A stretch of 64,000 nt of DNA from the NCBI GenBank assembly GCA_958299035.1, contig CATQJL010000316.1, positions 19,569,676 to 19,633,675 of the forward strand, given 5' to 3'. A model generated the notes under the pieces. The model ran no database searches and was not told the origin of the DNA. It saw nothing but the letters and a program-made list of their open reading frames with translations. The stretch comes from Cylicocyclus nassatus (lineage: Eukaryota > Nematoda > Chromadorea > Rhabditida > Strongylidae). The stretch's first letter is position 1, and each line of letters starts with the position of its first letter. Made by a program: the position numbers and the translations under genes. Below, in pieces: positions 1 through 11,412 of this stretch.

Positions 1-1142
1 ATGGAAGCTTATGGTCGCCTTAGTGGATTGGTCAGAGAGCTTGATCGAATTTTCAGGGTACGAAGACAATTCAGGGGTTTAGGTCCTTTTGCGCCACTCC
101 AGTAAGTCGTAGTAATCCCGTGTTATTCTTGATGCAAAAATGGCCCGATTTTTACTTTTGCGCGACTTTGTTTTTTGCTGACACAAGCGCCGGTTTCCTC
201 ACGGATTCAAACTGTGTTATACCGTAGCGGTGCAAAAGGGCCGTTTCCTCATCTTCTGGTGGACTGAAGCCAATTAACTTTATTTCCAGCTTTATGCTTT
301 CATAATGCTTGTCATAATCGTGCCATCTGTCATTCTTACACTTATGATGGTCAACCAACGTATTCATGGCATCAAAGACCTGATAATTTGCATGCCTTCA
401 ATTGCGCTTTGTATCTACAGTTTTCTGGCGGTTACGGTAGCTCCGGCAAGACTTCATGATGAGGTTTGAAACTATCTACTGTAGTCCGAATTGTCTGCAG
501 CTTTGGTTTTTAGGTCAGCAGATCGAGAGTATGCTTAATTCGAAATGAGACCATATGGTACCCGTATAGGAAGGATGTGAGTACAAAATTGTTTGCTTAT
601 AATCGATCAATAGTTCGTTGCACGAGCCGCGTCGCTTAGGCAGCTGCGCTGCGTCAAGTAGACGCCAAGCGTAAATCAATAAATAGTACTTCTTCCACCG
701 CTACTTTTGCAGGCGTCATGCTGTGTTTTTGAGTAAGCAAGCAAAAATTGATTTGTTGCCCGTGAAGAAGGGCTTTTGAGTTGTTAGCTTCACTACTTTC
801 AGTGATTGATCCTATAATGAAACAAATGAGAAGTTTTTTATTTTTTTTATTTTTGTGTGTTTTTTAACTCTTGATTTATTTAGGTATTCACAATAGCACA
901 AGCGCTATCTTCCCATATGGAGCAGTATGATCTAGGCATCTCTATATGGGGATTCGCTGTTTTATCTAGACCTTTGGTGTTAGCGGTAAGTGCACCTTGA
1001 GGTTATTATCCTAGTACGGTAACAAATAACCAAATTTTAGACATTCTCCGTCATGGCCATGTTGCTATCCGTTATTGTCGAATTGACCCCAGCTCCACAT
1101 ATGGTGGAAGTTGTTAACTGCACAACGTCAGTGGAAATATGA
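1..1142 (+). CDS. C-terminal part of a gustatory-receptor-like 7TM protein (partial, four exons)
   Basis: Four exons join in phase 0: 1-57, 290-463, 884-985 and 1041-1142, ending in TGA; the 5' part lies outside the window. Acceptors are tatttccag, tgatttatttag and caaattttag; donors are gtacga, gtttga (weak) and gtaagt. The joined piece has 144 residues. It begins with a cytoplasmic-loop-like stretch (YGRLSGLVRELDRIF), then two hydrophobic segments (LYAFIMLVIIVPSVILTLMM and LIICMPSIALCIYSFLAVTV), the motif APARLHDE, and a last membrane segment (LVLATFSVMAMLLSVIVEL). This order (loop L..LV..LD.IF, TM5, TM6, A..LHDE, G-F before TM7) matches the invertebrate gustatory receptor family, which in nematodes includes the GUR/LITE-1/EGL-47 proteins of sensory neurons. 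The family call is an inference from topology and short motifs. A poly(A)-type AATAAA follows near 1302. No disabling change is seen in these exons. Confidence 0.6.
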
Positions 1143-2854
1143 AATGATTATTTTTTTGTAAATATTCTTTCCGCTTTCTGGCGTTTCTTGCTTTAGTTTG
1201 CGGTGTATATATACAATATATTAACAGTATCATAATTATATGGAAAAATTGCATGACTTGTATATTGTGCTTACCATTTTTATGAAAATCGTAAACCTCG
1301 TAATAAATACTTGTTTTGATTTATGCCTACAAACGACCTTGTTATCGAGACGATGAGTTTCCGCACCCGGTTCTAGAAAATTCATAGAGAAAAGCTTTAC
1401 GGCTCAAACAAAACCTTGCTTATTTTAAAGTTTACAGAAATTCTGATGTCTTAGTTCCGTAATGCGTTTGCTGATAGGGTACTGTACGTGATTCACAGCT
1501 TGAGAAATTACCATAACTTCATGTCTAGCTGTTTTAGAATTATTTAAATTACTAATCATTCAATGCGAGAAAGAATGCCTGGAGTTTTTATGACAAGAAA
1601 CAAACCGAAAAAAATTTTCTGAATATTTTGATTGTTACATCCTTTTTCGAATACATTTGACTATTGAAAAAACTCACCTAACTCCTCTGTAAAAAATAAC
1701 TTGGATTTTTTGGGGAAGGGGCTAACGGGAATGATAATGAAGTCTCTGAAGGTAACTTGTGTGAATTATTGAAAAAAACGACTTGTTTTTACTTAGAAAT
1801 AATTGATACAATTACAAAAATTTCCTAAAAATTCAATATAGTTTTGTAAAGAAGTTCCTTCTGGGGTATAATTTCCGCCAAATCCTTCACTTGGAGAAAT
1901 TTTTGTTGTTCCTCCCTCCTCCCTCCCTCTAAAACGGGATTCTCGGACGGCCACGGGTATGTAATAGTACGTAAATGTAAGAGGTAAATGCTTTATTTGA
2001 TTTCCGAAACGCATTTGCCTCTTTTATCAATGTGGTAAACTTTCCCTTAAGCTTTGCAGACATGGAAAAAAGAATAGCTTCCTAGCTATAGCTGCGAATA
2101 GTCGAATTTAAGCTCCATGATTTCGAAGGCTTTGTGTCTAATGCAGCCTGAAAGACGATCACTCACTGACCCATGTTCTCGGTTCGCGAAGCTCTATCAA
2201 TCAATCGGTAATTTTTCAGCGATCATGACAGAGGAACAAATTGCCGCAGTTGAAAGCTTCCGCTGACCCATAACTCACACCACGCAACCTTCGCTTCGTC
2301 CCAGCTTCACGCGCGAAGTCGCATCGCGGCAGAGCAACGCCCTCAAGCTTTGAGTTTTGGACTCGGTCGTACAATAGGTCAGCCAATCAGCCAGGTCATA
2401 CCCTCCCCTTGAAAACAATTGACCGGATCAAACATCTTTTTGAGCATCAAACACTCTGCACTCGCTCAATGTTCATTGATCTTAACAACACGGAAGATGA
2501 AGAGGAGAGTATCAAATAGCACGCGAGAAAGCGAGGGCATAATCGAAGCTTGAACAGCGCAAGTTGGAGATCCCTAAGACTATTGGACTTACTTTGTAAG
2601 CTAAGGTAAGAGTATAAGTTAGAGAAATATTTAGAGCGTTTGTTTGGCGCACGGAAAGGGCTCCCGAAGAATGGGAGAAGGAAAATACCAACATCGGCAA
2701 AAATAATTTTTTTGCATTTTTCTGCATTCTTCGCGGAAATCGCAGCTTTTCTTTGAGAAGCTCGATCACACAAACTGTGCACAGTGAGAAATAGCGGTTT
2801 ACGTAGATTGTAAGATTGTTTAGATTCTTTCGCAGCGTTTCTAGCCTCTATTTA
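1143..2854. other. Intergenic stretch, nothing supported
   Basis: No exon with good splice sites, RNA gene or terminal-repeat element was recognised. A C/T-rich run lies near 1915-1930. Short open frames on the minus strand at 2447-2782 lack any known motif. Confidence 0.4.
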
Positions 2855-3699
2855 TTAAGTTGGCACGAAAGTTCTTGCGTAATTCAAACACCCAATAACT
2901 TTTCAAAGACTAAACCTAAATTCACAAACTTGTAAGCTAAAATTATTAGAATTCTTACGCTTCATGATGGATGTTTAAGCATAAGATTCCGTGAGCTGGA
3001 CATCAAGAACGAAGCTCTCGAATATGGGGCTTCAAATTTCGCGATTTTGAGTTTGATGCCAGAAAATCGCAGAGTGCCGCTAGCTAGCCGAAAAAAATCT
3101 GTAGAGTCTATTTACACAGCAAAAGTATTTTATTTTAGCAGGCTTTGATCTTGCACGGTGAAGCAAAAACAAAAAATTCGTGAAATATGTCATTTCGCGG
3201 AAAAATCCCCTCATGTCCGCAGTTTTCCGGCGAAAACACTCTTTTACAATCGAGAAAATGTCGCAAGGCTCTAAATAGGCACTATGTCTAATTTCTGGTT
3301 GCAAACTGTGTTTCTGTGGAAAAATTAGAGCGACAAGGGAATTTGTCCTCTGAAATGAGATATTTCACAAATTTTTTGTTTTCGCATTTCCATGCGAGAT
3401 CAAAGCCTGCTAAAATAACGTATGGACTTTTGCTGTGTAAGTAAATTCTACAGATTTTTTTCGGCTCGCTAGCCGCACTCTACGATTTTCTGCCACCAAA
3501 CTCAAAATCGCAAAAAGCCCCATATTTGAGAGCTTCGTTCTCGATGGCTAGCTCATGATATGATGCGCTTGCACTTCCATCATGGAGCGTAAGGCTTCTG
3601 ATAATTTTAGCATAGAACATTGTGAATTTAGGTTTAGTCTTTGAAAAGTTATTGAATTTTGTTAGAATTACATACGCAAGAACTTTCGTGCCAACCTGA
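2855..3699. mobile_element. Mariner-like fold-back element 1
   Basis: The ends are inverted repeats, TTAAGTTGGCACGAAAGTTC on the left and the complement of the same sequence (ending CGTGCCAACCTGA) on the right, flanked by TA at 2853-2854 and 3700-3701. The TTAGGTTGG-type terminus and TA duplication are typical of mariner elements. The arms (about 2855-3230 and 3330-3699) are diverged inverted copies of each other, so almost the whole element can fold back. No transposase frame is visible, so it is non-autonomous. Its right TA is also the left TA of the next element. Confidence 0.75.
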
Positions 3700-3701
3700 T
3701 A

Positions 3702-4717
3702 TTAGGTCGTTTGAAAAGTAATTTCGCTTTTTTCAGGCGGGCACCACATATGACGCAACAAAGATTTCTAAGAGGTCTTGGTAGCATTCGATGCAGAATT
3801 TCATTCTCTTTCCAACGGTTATGGAATTGTTCTAAAATAGTCAATGAGCTTTCGGAAAACAACCGAAATCTGCGACCTATGCTTTTTGAAATTGTCAAGT
3901 TTCATGATTTTTTGAAACTTTCATATTAATCCTCAGAAGGAGTTCAAGTAATGATTCGATAGAGTAAACCTTATAGAAAACAGCACTACTTTTGTCCCTT
4001 TCTCGTAGCTCGCCATAATTTTTCAAAACATTTTTTTTTCAGAACCGTCGGATTTTGGCAGACTCACCTCAGGTACAATCGCATCAAACATCACAATTTT
4101 TCGGAATTTGAGACTACCAGAATGGTACTATGAGTTAGCATTAATTTTACAAAGCAAGTGAGGGTTACCGGTTCGAAATATCAAATTTTGAGTTTTTCGG
4201 GTAAGCCTGGGGCTCGCTAAAAAACGAATTATGATGATTTTATCCTTGAAAACAAAACGATTCGGAGACAAAAAACATCCTTTAGAAAGAGAAGAAAACG
4301 CTGCATCGAATAGTGCCCGAGCTGCTTTTCCTTTTCTGTTCTACGAAGACTTAGCTGCCCAAGTATGGAGATTGGTAGCATCAGTTAAAATTTTGTCAAC
4401 GTATGACAAGCTATGGAAAGGAGAAAAAAGTAGTACTGTATTCTATAAGGTTTACTCTATCGAACCGTTACTTGAAATTCTTCTGAGGAATGATATGAAA
4501 GTTTTAGAAAATCGTGAAACTTGACTATCTCAAAAAGCATAGGTCGCAGATTTTGGCTATTTTCTGAAAGCTCATTGATGGCTTTGCAACGATTTCATAA
4601 CCATTAGAAAGAGAATGAAATTTTGCATCAAATGCCTCCAAAATCTCTTGAAAATCTTTGTTCCTTCATATGTGGTGCCCGTTTGAAAAAAGCGAAATTA
4701 CTTTTGAAACGACCTAA
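3702..4717. mobile_element. Mariner-like fold-back element 2
   Basis: The terminus TTAGGTCGTTTGAAAAGTAA at 3702 is repeated inverted at 4717, with TA at 3700-3701 and 4718-4719. The interior is a long inverted repeat: the stretch near 3890-3990 recurs inverted near 4430-4530. Terminal sequence and TA target point to a mariner-type element distinct from the neighbour ending at 3699. The 97-codon open frame inside has no recognisable transposase motif and is probably chance. Confidence 0.75.
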
Positions 4718-4719
4718 TA

Positions 4720-6560
4720 TTTTGGTAACTTTTTAGGTAGTTCGTCAGCACAGAACGTAACTGTTTTCGAGCGCAAAATAAACGAAATGGACATGCTGCA
4801 GGTCAAATATCAGAAAGAAAGCCTTTGACATTTTTGTCTCCTTGCTTCTTTTTTCTATCCAAATTGTCTTTATCTTTATTCTCCACTCGCACGGTCATTT
4901 AGGATATGATCGTTGGGCGGCGGCCCAGGAGTTCCCAAAGCCTCGCCGCCTTTCCTTGCAGGGGTACTTAGCACCCCCAAGGCGTCCTCGCACTTCTCAG
5001 ACGGCTCCGCCCATTTGCCCCGCCCACTGGCTAATTTCATTGCGAGTTGTGCAGGTTTGGAGAATAATTCTCAAGTGTTATGGATGAGTAATGAAGGATG
5101 GAAAGTGAAAGACTAGAGTTTATGAGATCTACCATTTGGGACATGTTGCCTTTACAATATACGAACGCGAAATTTACTACTGAAAGATCTTTTGACCATG
5201 ATGCATTAGTGTGGGCATCACATTGTCAGAAAAATCCGTTTTTCGACTTTCAGCCGAGATAAGTGTACATATACGTTTGGTTGAAAGTATGTCTGTTGAG
5301 CAAGTTACAGGTGTCCCAAATGTCTGACGGACTTTCGACTTTTTTCGATTTTTCGGGCAGTTGGATTTTTCTAGTTTTTGGTTACAACTTCGTATAGCTC
5401 AAATTTGATGCAATTAAAATACAGGATCACAGAATCTCTATCAAACTGAAAAAATTTGACGCTCAATGTCTATCTACTATACTTATTACATCGATGCAAT
5501 AGTTTTCGCCTAAATCAGAGGGAATCCGATAATTCACTAAAATCCAAACCTAGATTCATGGCTTGTTCGGAAAGACGTGAGTTTTGCCCTTCAAAATAGT
5601 TTATGGCTTTAGTGGCTCAAAGCTTTAGTCTATGGTAATGTGGAAACACAGAAACTGCGAAAAATATTCTTTTGCAGAGAAAATTACCTCCTTACCAAAA
5701 ATACCACTCAGTGCTAACTTTGAGTACTGTAAGGCCTTCTCGGGTATGACAAAGTGTTTCTACTTATAAAATGCAATAATAAGGAAATTTACCTTCCATG
5801 ATTTTACACGAATTTTTGCATTTGCATATCTATGCTATTCCCGCACTCCGCAGTCTCCGAAGGAGATCAATAAAGGAGTAGAGCGATAGGCGGGGCCTGA
5901 CCTCTGCGCGAAGGTGCGAGGAGCCTTCTGGAGTGTGAATGCTGGTGCGAATGGAGGTGCTAGGAACTCCTGCGTCCCCTCCTGATCGTTGCTGTTATTG
6001 TTTACTAACATTGGCCGAAGCATCTTTTGAAGCGGCGAATCTGCTTCGCAGAAGGCTTTGCAAGCGCTCAGTGCCGACATTCTGCAAAAGATAGAAGAAA
6101 AAAGGTGTTGATGATTTCTTTCTTATCAACCATTTAACTTTGTACTCTAGGCCAGTGCGTCACATCTGCTTCGCAAAGGTTGCGCTGGTTCCACTATCTA
6201 TAAGCTTTACTTTCCCGCATAATAATCGCTTTGGAACTCACCGCGCATCGCTGACTATCAACTCGCAACCTATGGTTTGAAAAGAGAAGCACCGTAAAAA
6301 ATGTTTTTACTCTATTTTGAGCTTACAAATCAAGGCGATGAGAGATCGAGGGCAGAAATTCGTGTTAAGTTTGTGTCGAGTTCATGTCGGGATCGCCTCA
6401 AAAGCCAAGACTGACAATTTTTTCTTACTGCTTGCGTCGCTAAGCATTTATTGGATAAACGGTTTTCATTTCATTTATTTTTTTTATTTAACTATAAAGT
6501 CGACATCCAAATGACTCAAGACGAGGAGGATCAATAATTTCAGCGGTCGACCAAAATCTT
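4720..6560. other. Gene-poor stretch with diverged inverted GC-rich segments
   Basis: GC-rich segments near 4905-5035 and 5870-6005 (complement) share blocks such as CGCAGGAGTTCC-like and CTCGCACYTTC-like strings, suggesting an old fold-back element whose ends I cannot fix. The minus-strand open frame 5835-6080 sits in the right segment and is preceded by an acceptor-like tttgcag, but no partner exon was found, so it is not called a gene. Confidence 0.3.
6142..6262 (+). repeat. Dispersed repeat, copy 1 (second copy at 51290-51420)
   Basis: The block beginning CCAGTGCGTCACATCTGCTT and continuing with TTCGCA, CTGG, CTACTATCTA-like and AACTCACCG blocks recurs in the same order near 51290-51420. 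Divergence is moderate. No terminal repeats were located. Confidence 0.5.
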
Positions 6561-6984
6561 ATACGTCTTTCGAAAACGATACCCCCTGTTTGCGGGGCCA
6601 CCGAGCCCGCCTGCAAGGGCTAGCTGGCCATAACCCAGAGAGAAAAATGAAGGTTTTAAAGGTTTTCGAAAGGACAATAAGACATAAAAAGAAGGGAAAA
6701 GTACAATAAGACCCTCGGAAGAGGGGAATGATCACCAAGAAAAAAAGGCGAAATGACCACAGGAAGAACACTGTAACAAAGAAAAAGGATAATTCGAGAG
6801 AGTTGCAATACAAAATGGTAGAGAATCACTGGAGGTAGATACGTTTTTTTTCTTGATTCTTGATCCGGGGAACAGAAATAAAAACATCGAACATAACGAA
6901 GATTCGCTTTCTGGGAGACCAAACCATACTTCTGTTAGAATTCGTTGCGGAGAAAGGAAACGTCGAAATCTCAATTTCCTGGAA

Positions 6985-8068
6985 AATGGTAGTCAGAATA
7001 ACCCTTGTGATTTCAGGAATTTTTGAACTTCTCTATTGAAAACGAATGTAGATCTCGCGGTGATAGCTTCCATTGGGAGCACATTCCACGTTTTGATAAC
7101 ACGCACTAGGAAAGAGTTATAGTATTGCTGGTTCCTCACTTTCCCTACTACAAGCCTGAACATGTGTCCTCTAGTGGAATTGTTGAAATTCGATAGACTG
7201 AAAAAATCTTGCGGTTCCAATTCAATCCTATTGGTCATTATTTAAAAGACAAGGCTTTGGTCATAAAGGATTCTTTCAAACGCAAGAGTAGTAGTGGCTA
7301 AAATAGAGAGCCTAGATTTGTATGACAATCGGAATATTCCAGCTCGGGCAAAAATTCTGGCAGTGAACGATCTCTGGACTCTTTCAATAATTTCCGTAAG
7401 GGTTTTCTCAGAGGGAGACCATAGTGGAGTGCAATATTCCAAAAGAGGACGAACATAGATGAAGAAAAGGCGAAAGAGAATTTTTACATTAGTAGTTTTG
7501 AACCCACGAAGGATGTAATTGCACCTGGCGTGAGCGGCAACGGCAATATCTCGTATGTATTTCTCAAACTTCAGTTTGTCAGAGTAGGTCACACCAAGGT
7601 CCCTGGCACTGCTAACTGTTTGAAGCCCGTGTGTCCCAATACGAAAGGAACACTGGGGATGTGCACGTCCAATAGTCATGATAAAGGTTTTTTCCGCGGA
7701 AATGTCAAGCTCCCATTTGTCGGACCACCTCTCTACCCCATCCAAGGCGCGCTGCATCAGACCAGGGTCGTCGTAGCAGTAAAGCTTTGTATCATCAGCA
7801 TATATAGAGCAATGTACATCATGGGGAATGCATGACGGCAGATCATTGATGTAAAGCAAAAACATCAAAGGCCCCAAGCAAGTACCCTGCGGTACACCAC
7901 TTGCTGTTGTATAGATTGAAGAAAACGATTCATTGACCCGCACTCTTTGCGTACGCTCAAGCAGGAATGCTTTGAGGAATCGCAATAAACAGCCTTCAAT
8001 GCCGTAAGCCTCTAATTTTTTAAAGAGAAGAGATAAGGGCACGGAGTCAAAGGCTTTCTTATAATTTA
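6985..8068 (-). pseudogene. LINE B reverse transcriptase, palm to C-terminus
   Basis: The frame contains KKAFDSVP (motif A region), SGVPQGTCLGPLMFLLYINDLPS (motif B region, quoted here as SGVPQGT..GPL) and YADD (nucleotides 7791-7802), which hold the catalytic aspartates of a LINE reverse transcriptase. ARDLGVTYSD, RPLLEYCTPLWSP and ERVQRSFTARIF follow as in the CR1 C-terminal region. A frame break near 7240 separates the last part (6993-7238, with NSTRGHMFRLV and IKTWNVLP), which is the usual CR1 C-terminal tail. The enzyme copies its own RNA at a nicked target. Because the N-terminal half is displaced by insertions, this copy is dead. Confidence 0.85.
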
Positions 8069-9382
8069 CTAGCTGGCTTACCCGGCTCCGCCGTATCCGG
8101 ACCAAACTTGGCACACATACACTTCGGGCCCCGGCGGGTGTCACAGTCCACTTTTCGTTATCGATCGATGTCGATTTTACCGATTTTTATCGATTTTTTT
8201 TGCAGAGTTCACCTACAGGGCTAGGAGTTGGCACAGGGGGGGAAGTGAGCATGGGGATTCCGAATACAACATTAGTTTTCAGGATCGTCCATTACTTTTA
8301 TCGATTTTATCGATTTTTTTTGTAAAGTTTGACCTGCGGGGCTGGGAGTTTGCACAGGGGGGTAATCGAGCATGCTGATTACGAACACAATATTAGTTTT
8401 CAGGATCGTCCATTACTTTTATCGATTTTATCGATTTTTTTTGTAAAGTTTGACCTGCGGGGCTGGGAGTTTGCACAGGGGGTAATCGAGCATGCAGATT
8501 ACGAACACAATATTAGTTTTCAGGATAGTCCATTACTTTTATCCATTTTACCGATTTTTTGAAAATTTGAGCAAGGGGACTGGAATTTGGCACAGGGGTG
8601 TAATCGAGCATGCTGATCACCCCCAAGGGGGGTGATCAGCATGCTCGACTACCCCCTGTGCCAACTCCCAGCCCCCTAGCTCAAACTTTGCAAAAAAATC
8701 GATAAAATCGATAAAAGTAATCGATAATCCTGAAAACCAATATTGTATTCGGAATCCCCATGCTCGATTACCCCCCTGTGCCAACTCCCAGCCCCGTAGC
8801 TCAAACTTTGCAAAAAAATCGATAAAATCGATAAAAGTAATCGATAATCCTGAAAACCAATATTGTATTCGGAATCCCCATGCTCGATTACCCCCCTGTG
8901 CCAACTCCCAGCCCCGTAGCTCAAACTTTGCAAAAAAATCGATAAAATCGATAAAAGTAATCGATAATCCTGAAAACCAATATTGTATTCGGAATCCCCA
9001 TGCTCGATTACCCCCCTGTGCCAACTCCCAGCCCCGTAGCTCAAACTTTGCAAAAAATCGATAAAATCGATAAAAGTAATCGATAATCCTGAAAACCAAT
9101 ATTGTATTCGGAATCCCCATGCTCGATTACCCCCCTGTGCCAACTCCCAGCCCCGTAGGTGAACTCAGCAAAAAAATCGATAAAAATCGATAAAATCGAT
9201 ATCGATCGATGACGAAAAGTAGCCTATGACACCCGCCGGGGCCCGTAGTGTATGTGTGCCAAGTTTGGTCCGGATCGGTTCAGAAATGGAATTTTCTATT
9301 CGGAACATACGTACACACAGACAGACAGACAGACATACAGACATACAGACAGACAAACAGACATTCAGCTTTATATATAAGA
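8069..9382 (-). mobile_element. Non-autonomous Helitron H1 with palindromic 120-bp minisatellite
   Basis: On the minus strand it starts TCTTATATATAAAGCTGAAT (9382) and ends GTAAGCCAGCTAG (8069), with a small CGGC-GGA-GCCG hairpin just before the CTAG end. These are Helitron hallmarks (5' TC, 3' hairpin plus CTRR), and it sits between A and T without duplication. Next to the 5' end is a (GTCT/GTAT)n tract. The interior is two opposed arrays of a 120-bp unit rich in ATCGAT, meeting at a palindrome near 8620-8645. Copies H2, H3 and H4 are elsewhere in this window. It carries no Rep/helicase gene. Confidence 0.75.
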
Positions 9383-9401
9383 TATAGCAGACTGTTATAA
9401 C

Positions 9402-10527
9402 CAGGGTTGAGCAAGAGGTCAGGCACAAGTCTTTCCAAAACGACCCCCCCCCCCCCCAGTGAAAGCCCCTAAACGACCCCTCTGCTTCACCTCCAGGACC
9501 TCAGGCTGTGATAATTCGAAGAGATCAGCCGTTTTTGGGAGGTTCTTGTTTTTTGGAGGTCTGTAGGTCGACTTTCTGCTATTGCACAGCACACGCAACT
9601 TGACGGCAAGTTTTGGATTTTGGATAGCCCTACTTTTAGAGCTATAATTCCCACAGGGGTGTATTGCTTGGCTCCAAATTTGCAGTATTGCAAGAAGAGG
9701 CTTTGAGTTCAATACTCATAGCAGAAATAAAGCGATTTTTAGATTTTGAAAACAAGTTAATCGGGTCAGGCGCAACCCCTCAAAAGCTCAGGCGGCCTGA
9801 CCTTTTGTGGGGTTGCGCCTGACCCGATTAACTTTATCATTGAAGAAGCTTTTTTATTCAAGTTTTATGTGAATCGCTAGCACAACCCTCGAAGATTCCA
9901 CAGTAAGTGTTTGGACTTGATTCGACTTGTTTCGGCCTTGTGGTAATCCGTGGAGTTAAAGCAGTCATGGCGAAAAACGCGCCGGTCGGAATTTTGGCAT
10001 TATTTCTTACTCCACTATTTGCAAGCGATACAAAGCGCATTTTTAACCTAGACTAGTGGGGAACAATGCTTTGTTACGAGTACAAAAAAATTGACTTTTC
10101 TCACTTTTGAAAACAAGTTAATCATGTTTGAAAATCACGCTTTTTAGTTGTTGAGGAACACTAGATAATGCAGTAAATAATGGTTTGTAGGGCTCATAGA
10201 GGTAATTTGACGTGCTCGGAAATGATACCCATTTCACACAGCAAGCTTCCTTGATGAATTTATAATATGTCAAGGTAGAAGATGAAGATTTGAGTTTTGG
10301 CCGAAACTTCGATTGTGAAATTAATCAGTATGCTGTTTAAGACCGTTCATTCCTTCAGTACTGGTGAGGTCGCGATATCCACTAAACTAGCGCTTTTCTT
10401 CTTCACCTCAATCGTAGTATCTCCTCAATCGAACGAATTCGATTTCTAATCACGACCCCCCCCCCCCTCTGTCTTACCCCAGTACGACCCCCCAGGTCGG
10501 GCGCGCCTGACCCCACGCTCAACCCTG
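9402..10527. mobile_element. Non-autonomous hAT-like element, copy 1
   Basis: The ends are CAGGGTTGAGC and its complement GCTCAACCCTG, flanked by a perfect 8-bp duplication GTTATAAC (9394-9401 and 10528-10535). CAGGG termini and 8-bp duplications are diagnostic of hAT transposons. The middle (9756-9835) is a palindrome built on GTTAATCGGGTCAGGCGCAA. Runs of C near both ends resemble those of copy 2 at 11413-14729, which is inverted relative to this one. No transposase was recognised. Confidence 0.85.
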
Positions 10528-10535
10528 GTTATAAC

Positions 10536-10935
10536 TCTTTTTTCATTGACTGCTCTCTGCCACAAGGGTACCGTTGACATTAAAGCTGATAATGTAGATC
10601 TTTTGGGTAGAAATCCATGTTGTGCTTTGTGCACAAGATGGTTTCTAGTAAGAAATTCGCAAATCTGTTTACAAATTATTCTTTCAAAGACTTTGCTCAC
10701 TGATGATGTTAAACAGATCGGCCTATAATTTCCGGCCTCAGCCTTGCAGCCCTTTTTGAAAATTGGCTTAACAATTGCAGTGCGCCATAAGGCAGGGGCT
10801 TCTCCAGAAGAAGAAATCTTTGAAATAGCAAAGCTAGTACTGGAGCTATTCCTAACGATGCTTTCCTAAGAAAAATATATGGGAGTTTATCAGGGGATGT
10901 GGATCTTCTAAGGGGGAGTCGCCTCAAAACTTAAT
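10536..10935 (-). pseudogene. LINE B reverse transcriptase, N-terminal (fingers) part
   Basis: Minus-strand frames read SPDKLPYIFLRKAS, then after a frame change AIVKPIFKKG, NYRPICLTSSVSKVFERII and AQHGFLPKRSTLSALMS, the standard order of CR1 reverse transcriptase motifs 0-2. It stops at the hAT duplication (10528-10535) and resumes at 9393 and 8068. At its upstream end it abuts the 3' end of LINE A. Confidence 0.8.
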
Positions 10936-10949
10936 ATGTTACATAGGAT

Positions 10950-11412
10950 CAACCTATGTTAAAGTAACAGTAAAACAAAATTTCAGAACAAAACGGAATA
11001 AACACAACAAAAGAACAAAGCAAAACAAACATTTGGTCAAGATAGCAGAAGGACCCGTGTTAGTCATAATACTTGTGCCGGACTGCAGATAACTCTTCAA
11101 GATGGTCTTGAATTGAGATAACTTTGCAGGAAACAATCCTTTCCTAATGAGCCTGTCCATATCAAAAACAACACGACAAGTGAAAAAGTTTTTGCGGACC
11201 TGAAATCTGGACCTGGGAATAATCAACTTACGATGCCCCCCTCATAGTGGAAACCGTGGTAGGGAAGAATACCTTGAACTCTAAACCACATTTACCATAT
11301 GCAATCTTATGCGCCATTATTAGATCAAGTTTGTGTCTTCTATAGGCAAGCGTGGTGAGGTTAAGATTCATATTGCGTATCTTACCACTCGGTATCAAAT
11401 CATAGATATAAC
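10950..11412 (-). pseudogene. LINE A reverse transcriptase, C-terminal part
   Basis: Frames read YDLIPSGKIRNMNLN, LAYRRHKLDLIMAHKIAYGK and, after a shift, RKNFFTCRVV and LSQFKTILKSYL, the typical CR1 C-terminal tail. It directly continues the fragment 14738-15130 once the hAT element is taken out. Confidence 0.8.

Larger units (their letters stand above)
6985..10935 (-). mobile_element. LINE B: 5'-truncated CR1-like retrotransposon, split by two insertions
   Basis: Three minus-strand pieces form one reverse transcriptase: 10536-10935, 9383-9393 plus the target copy, and about 6985-8068. A hAT element (9402-10527) and a Helitron (8069-9382) interrupt it. Joining the pieces with a single GTTATAAC and no duplication at the Helitron gives a continuous frame (QRAVNEKRVITVCYINYKKA) through the conserved fingers region. 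The 5' part (endonuclease) is absent. The 3' untranslated part may run on to about 6560. Other frameshifts exist near 10750. Confidence 0.8.

Noticed and set aside
5835..6080. 81-codon minus-strand frame preceded by an acceptor-like site
   Set aside because: Lies in a GC-rich segment that seems to have an inverted relative at 4905-5035; no partner exon.
7530..7835. 101-codon plus-strand frame
   Set aside because: Antisense shadow of the LINE B reverse transcriptase.
8617..9143. Long open frames with 40-residue repeats (also at 35852-36121 and 38514-38900)
   Set aside because: They are the translation of the 120-bp Helitron minisatellite (120 is a multiple of three), open on several frames and both strands; not genes and not a CRISPR array, as there are no unique spacers.
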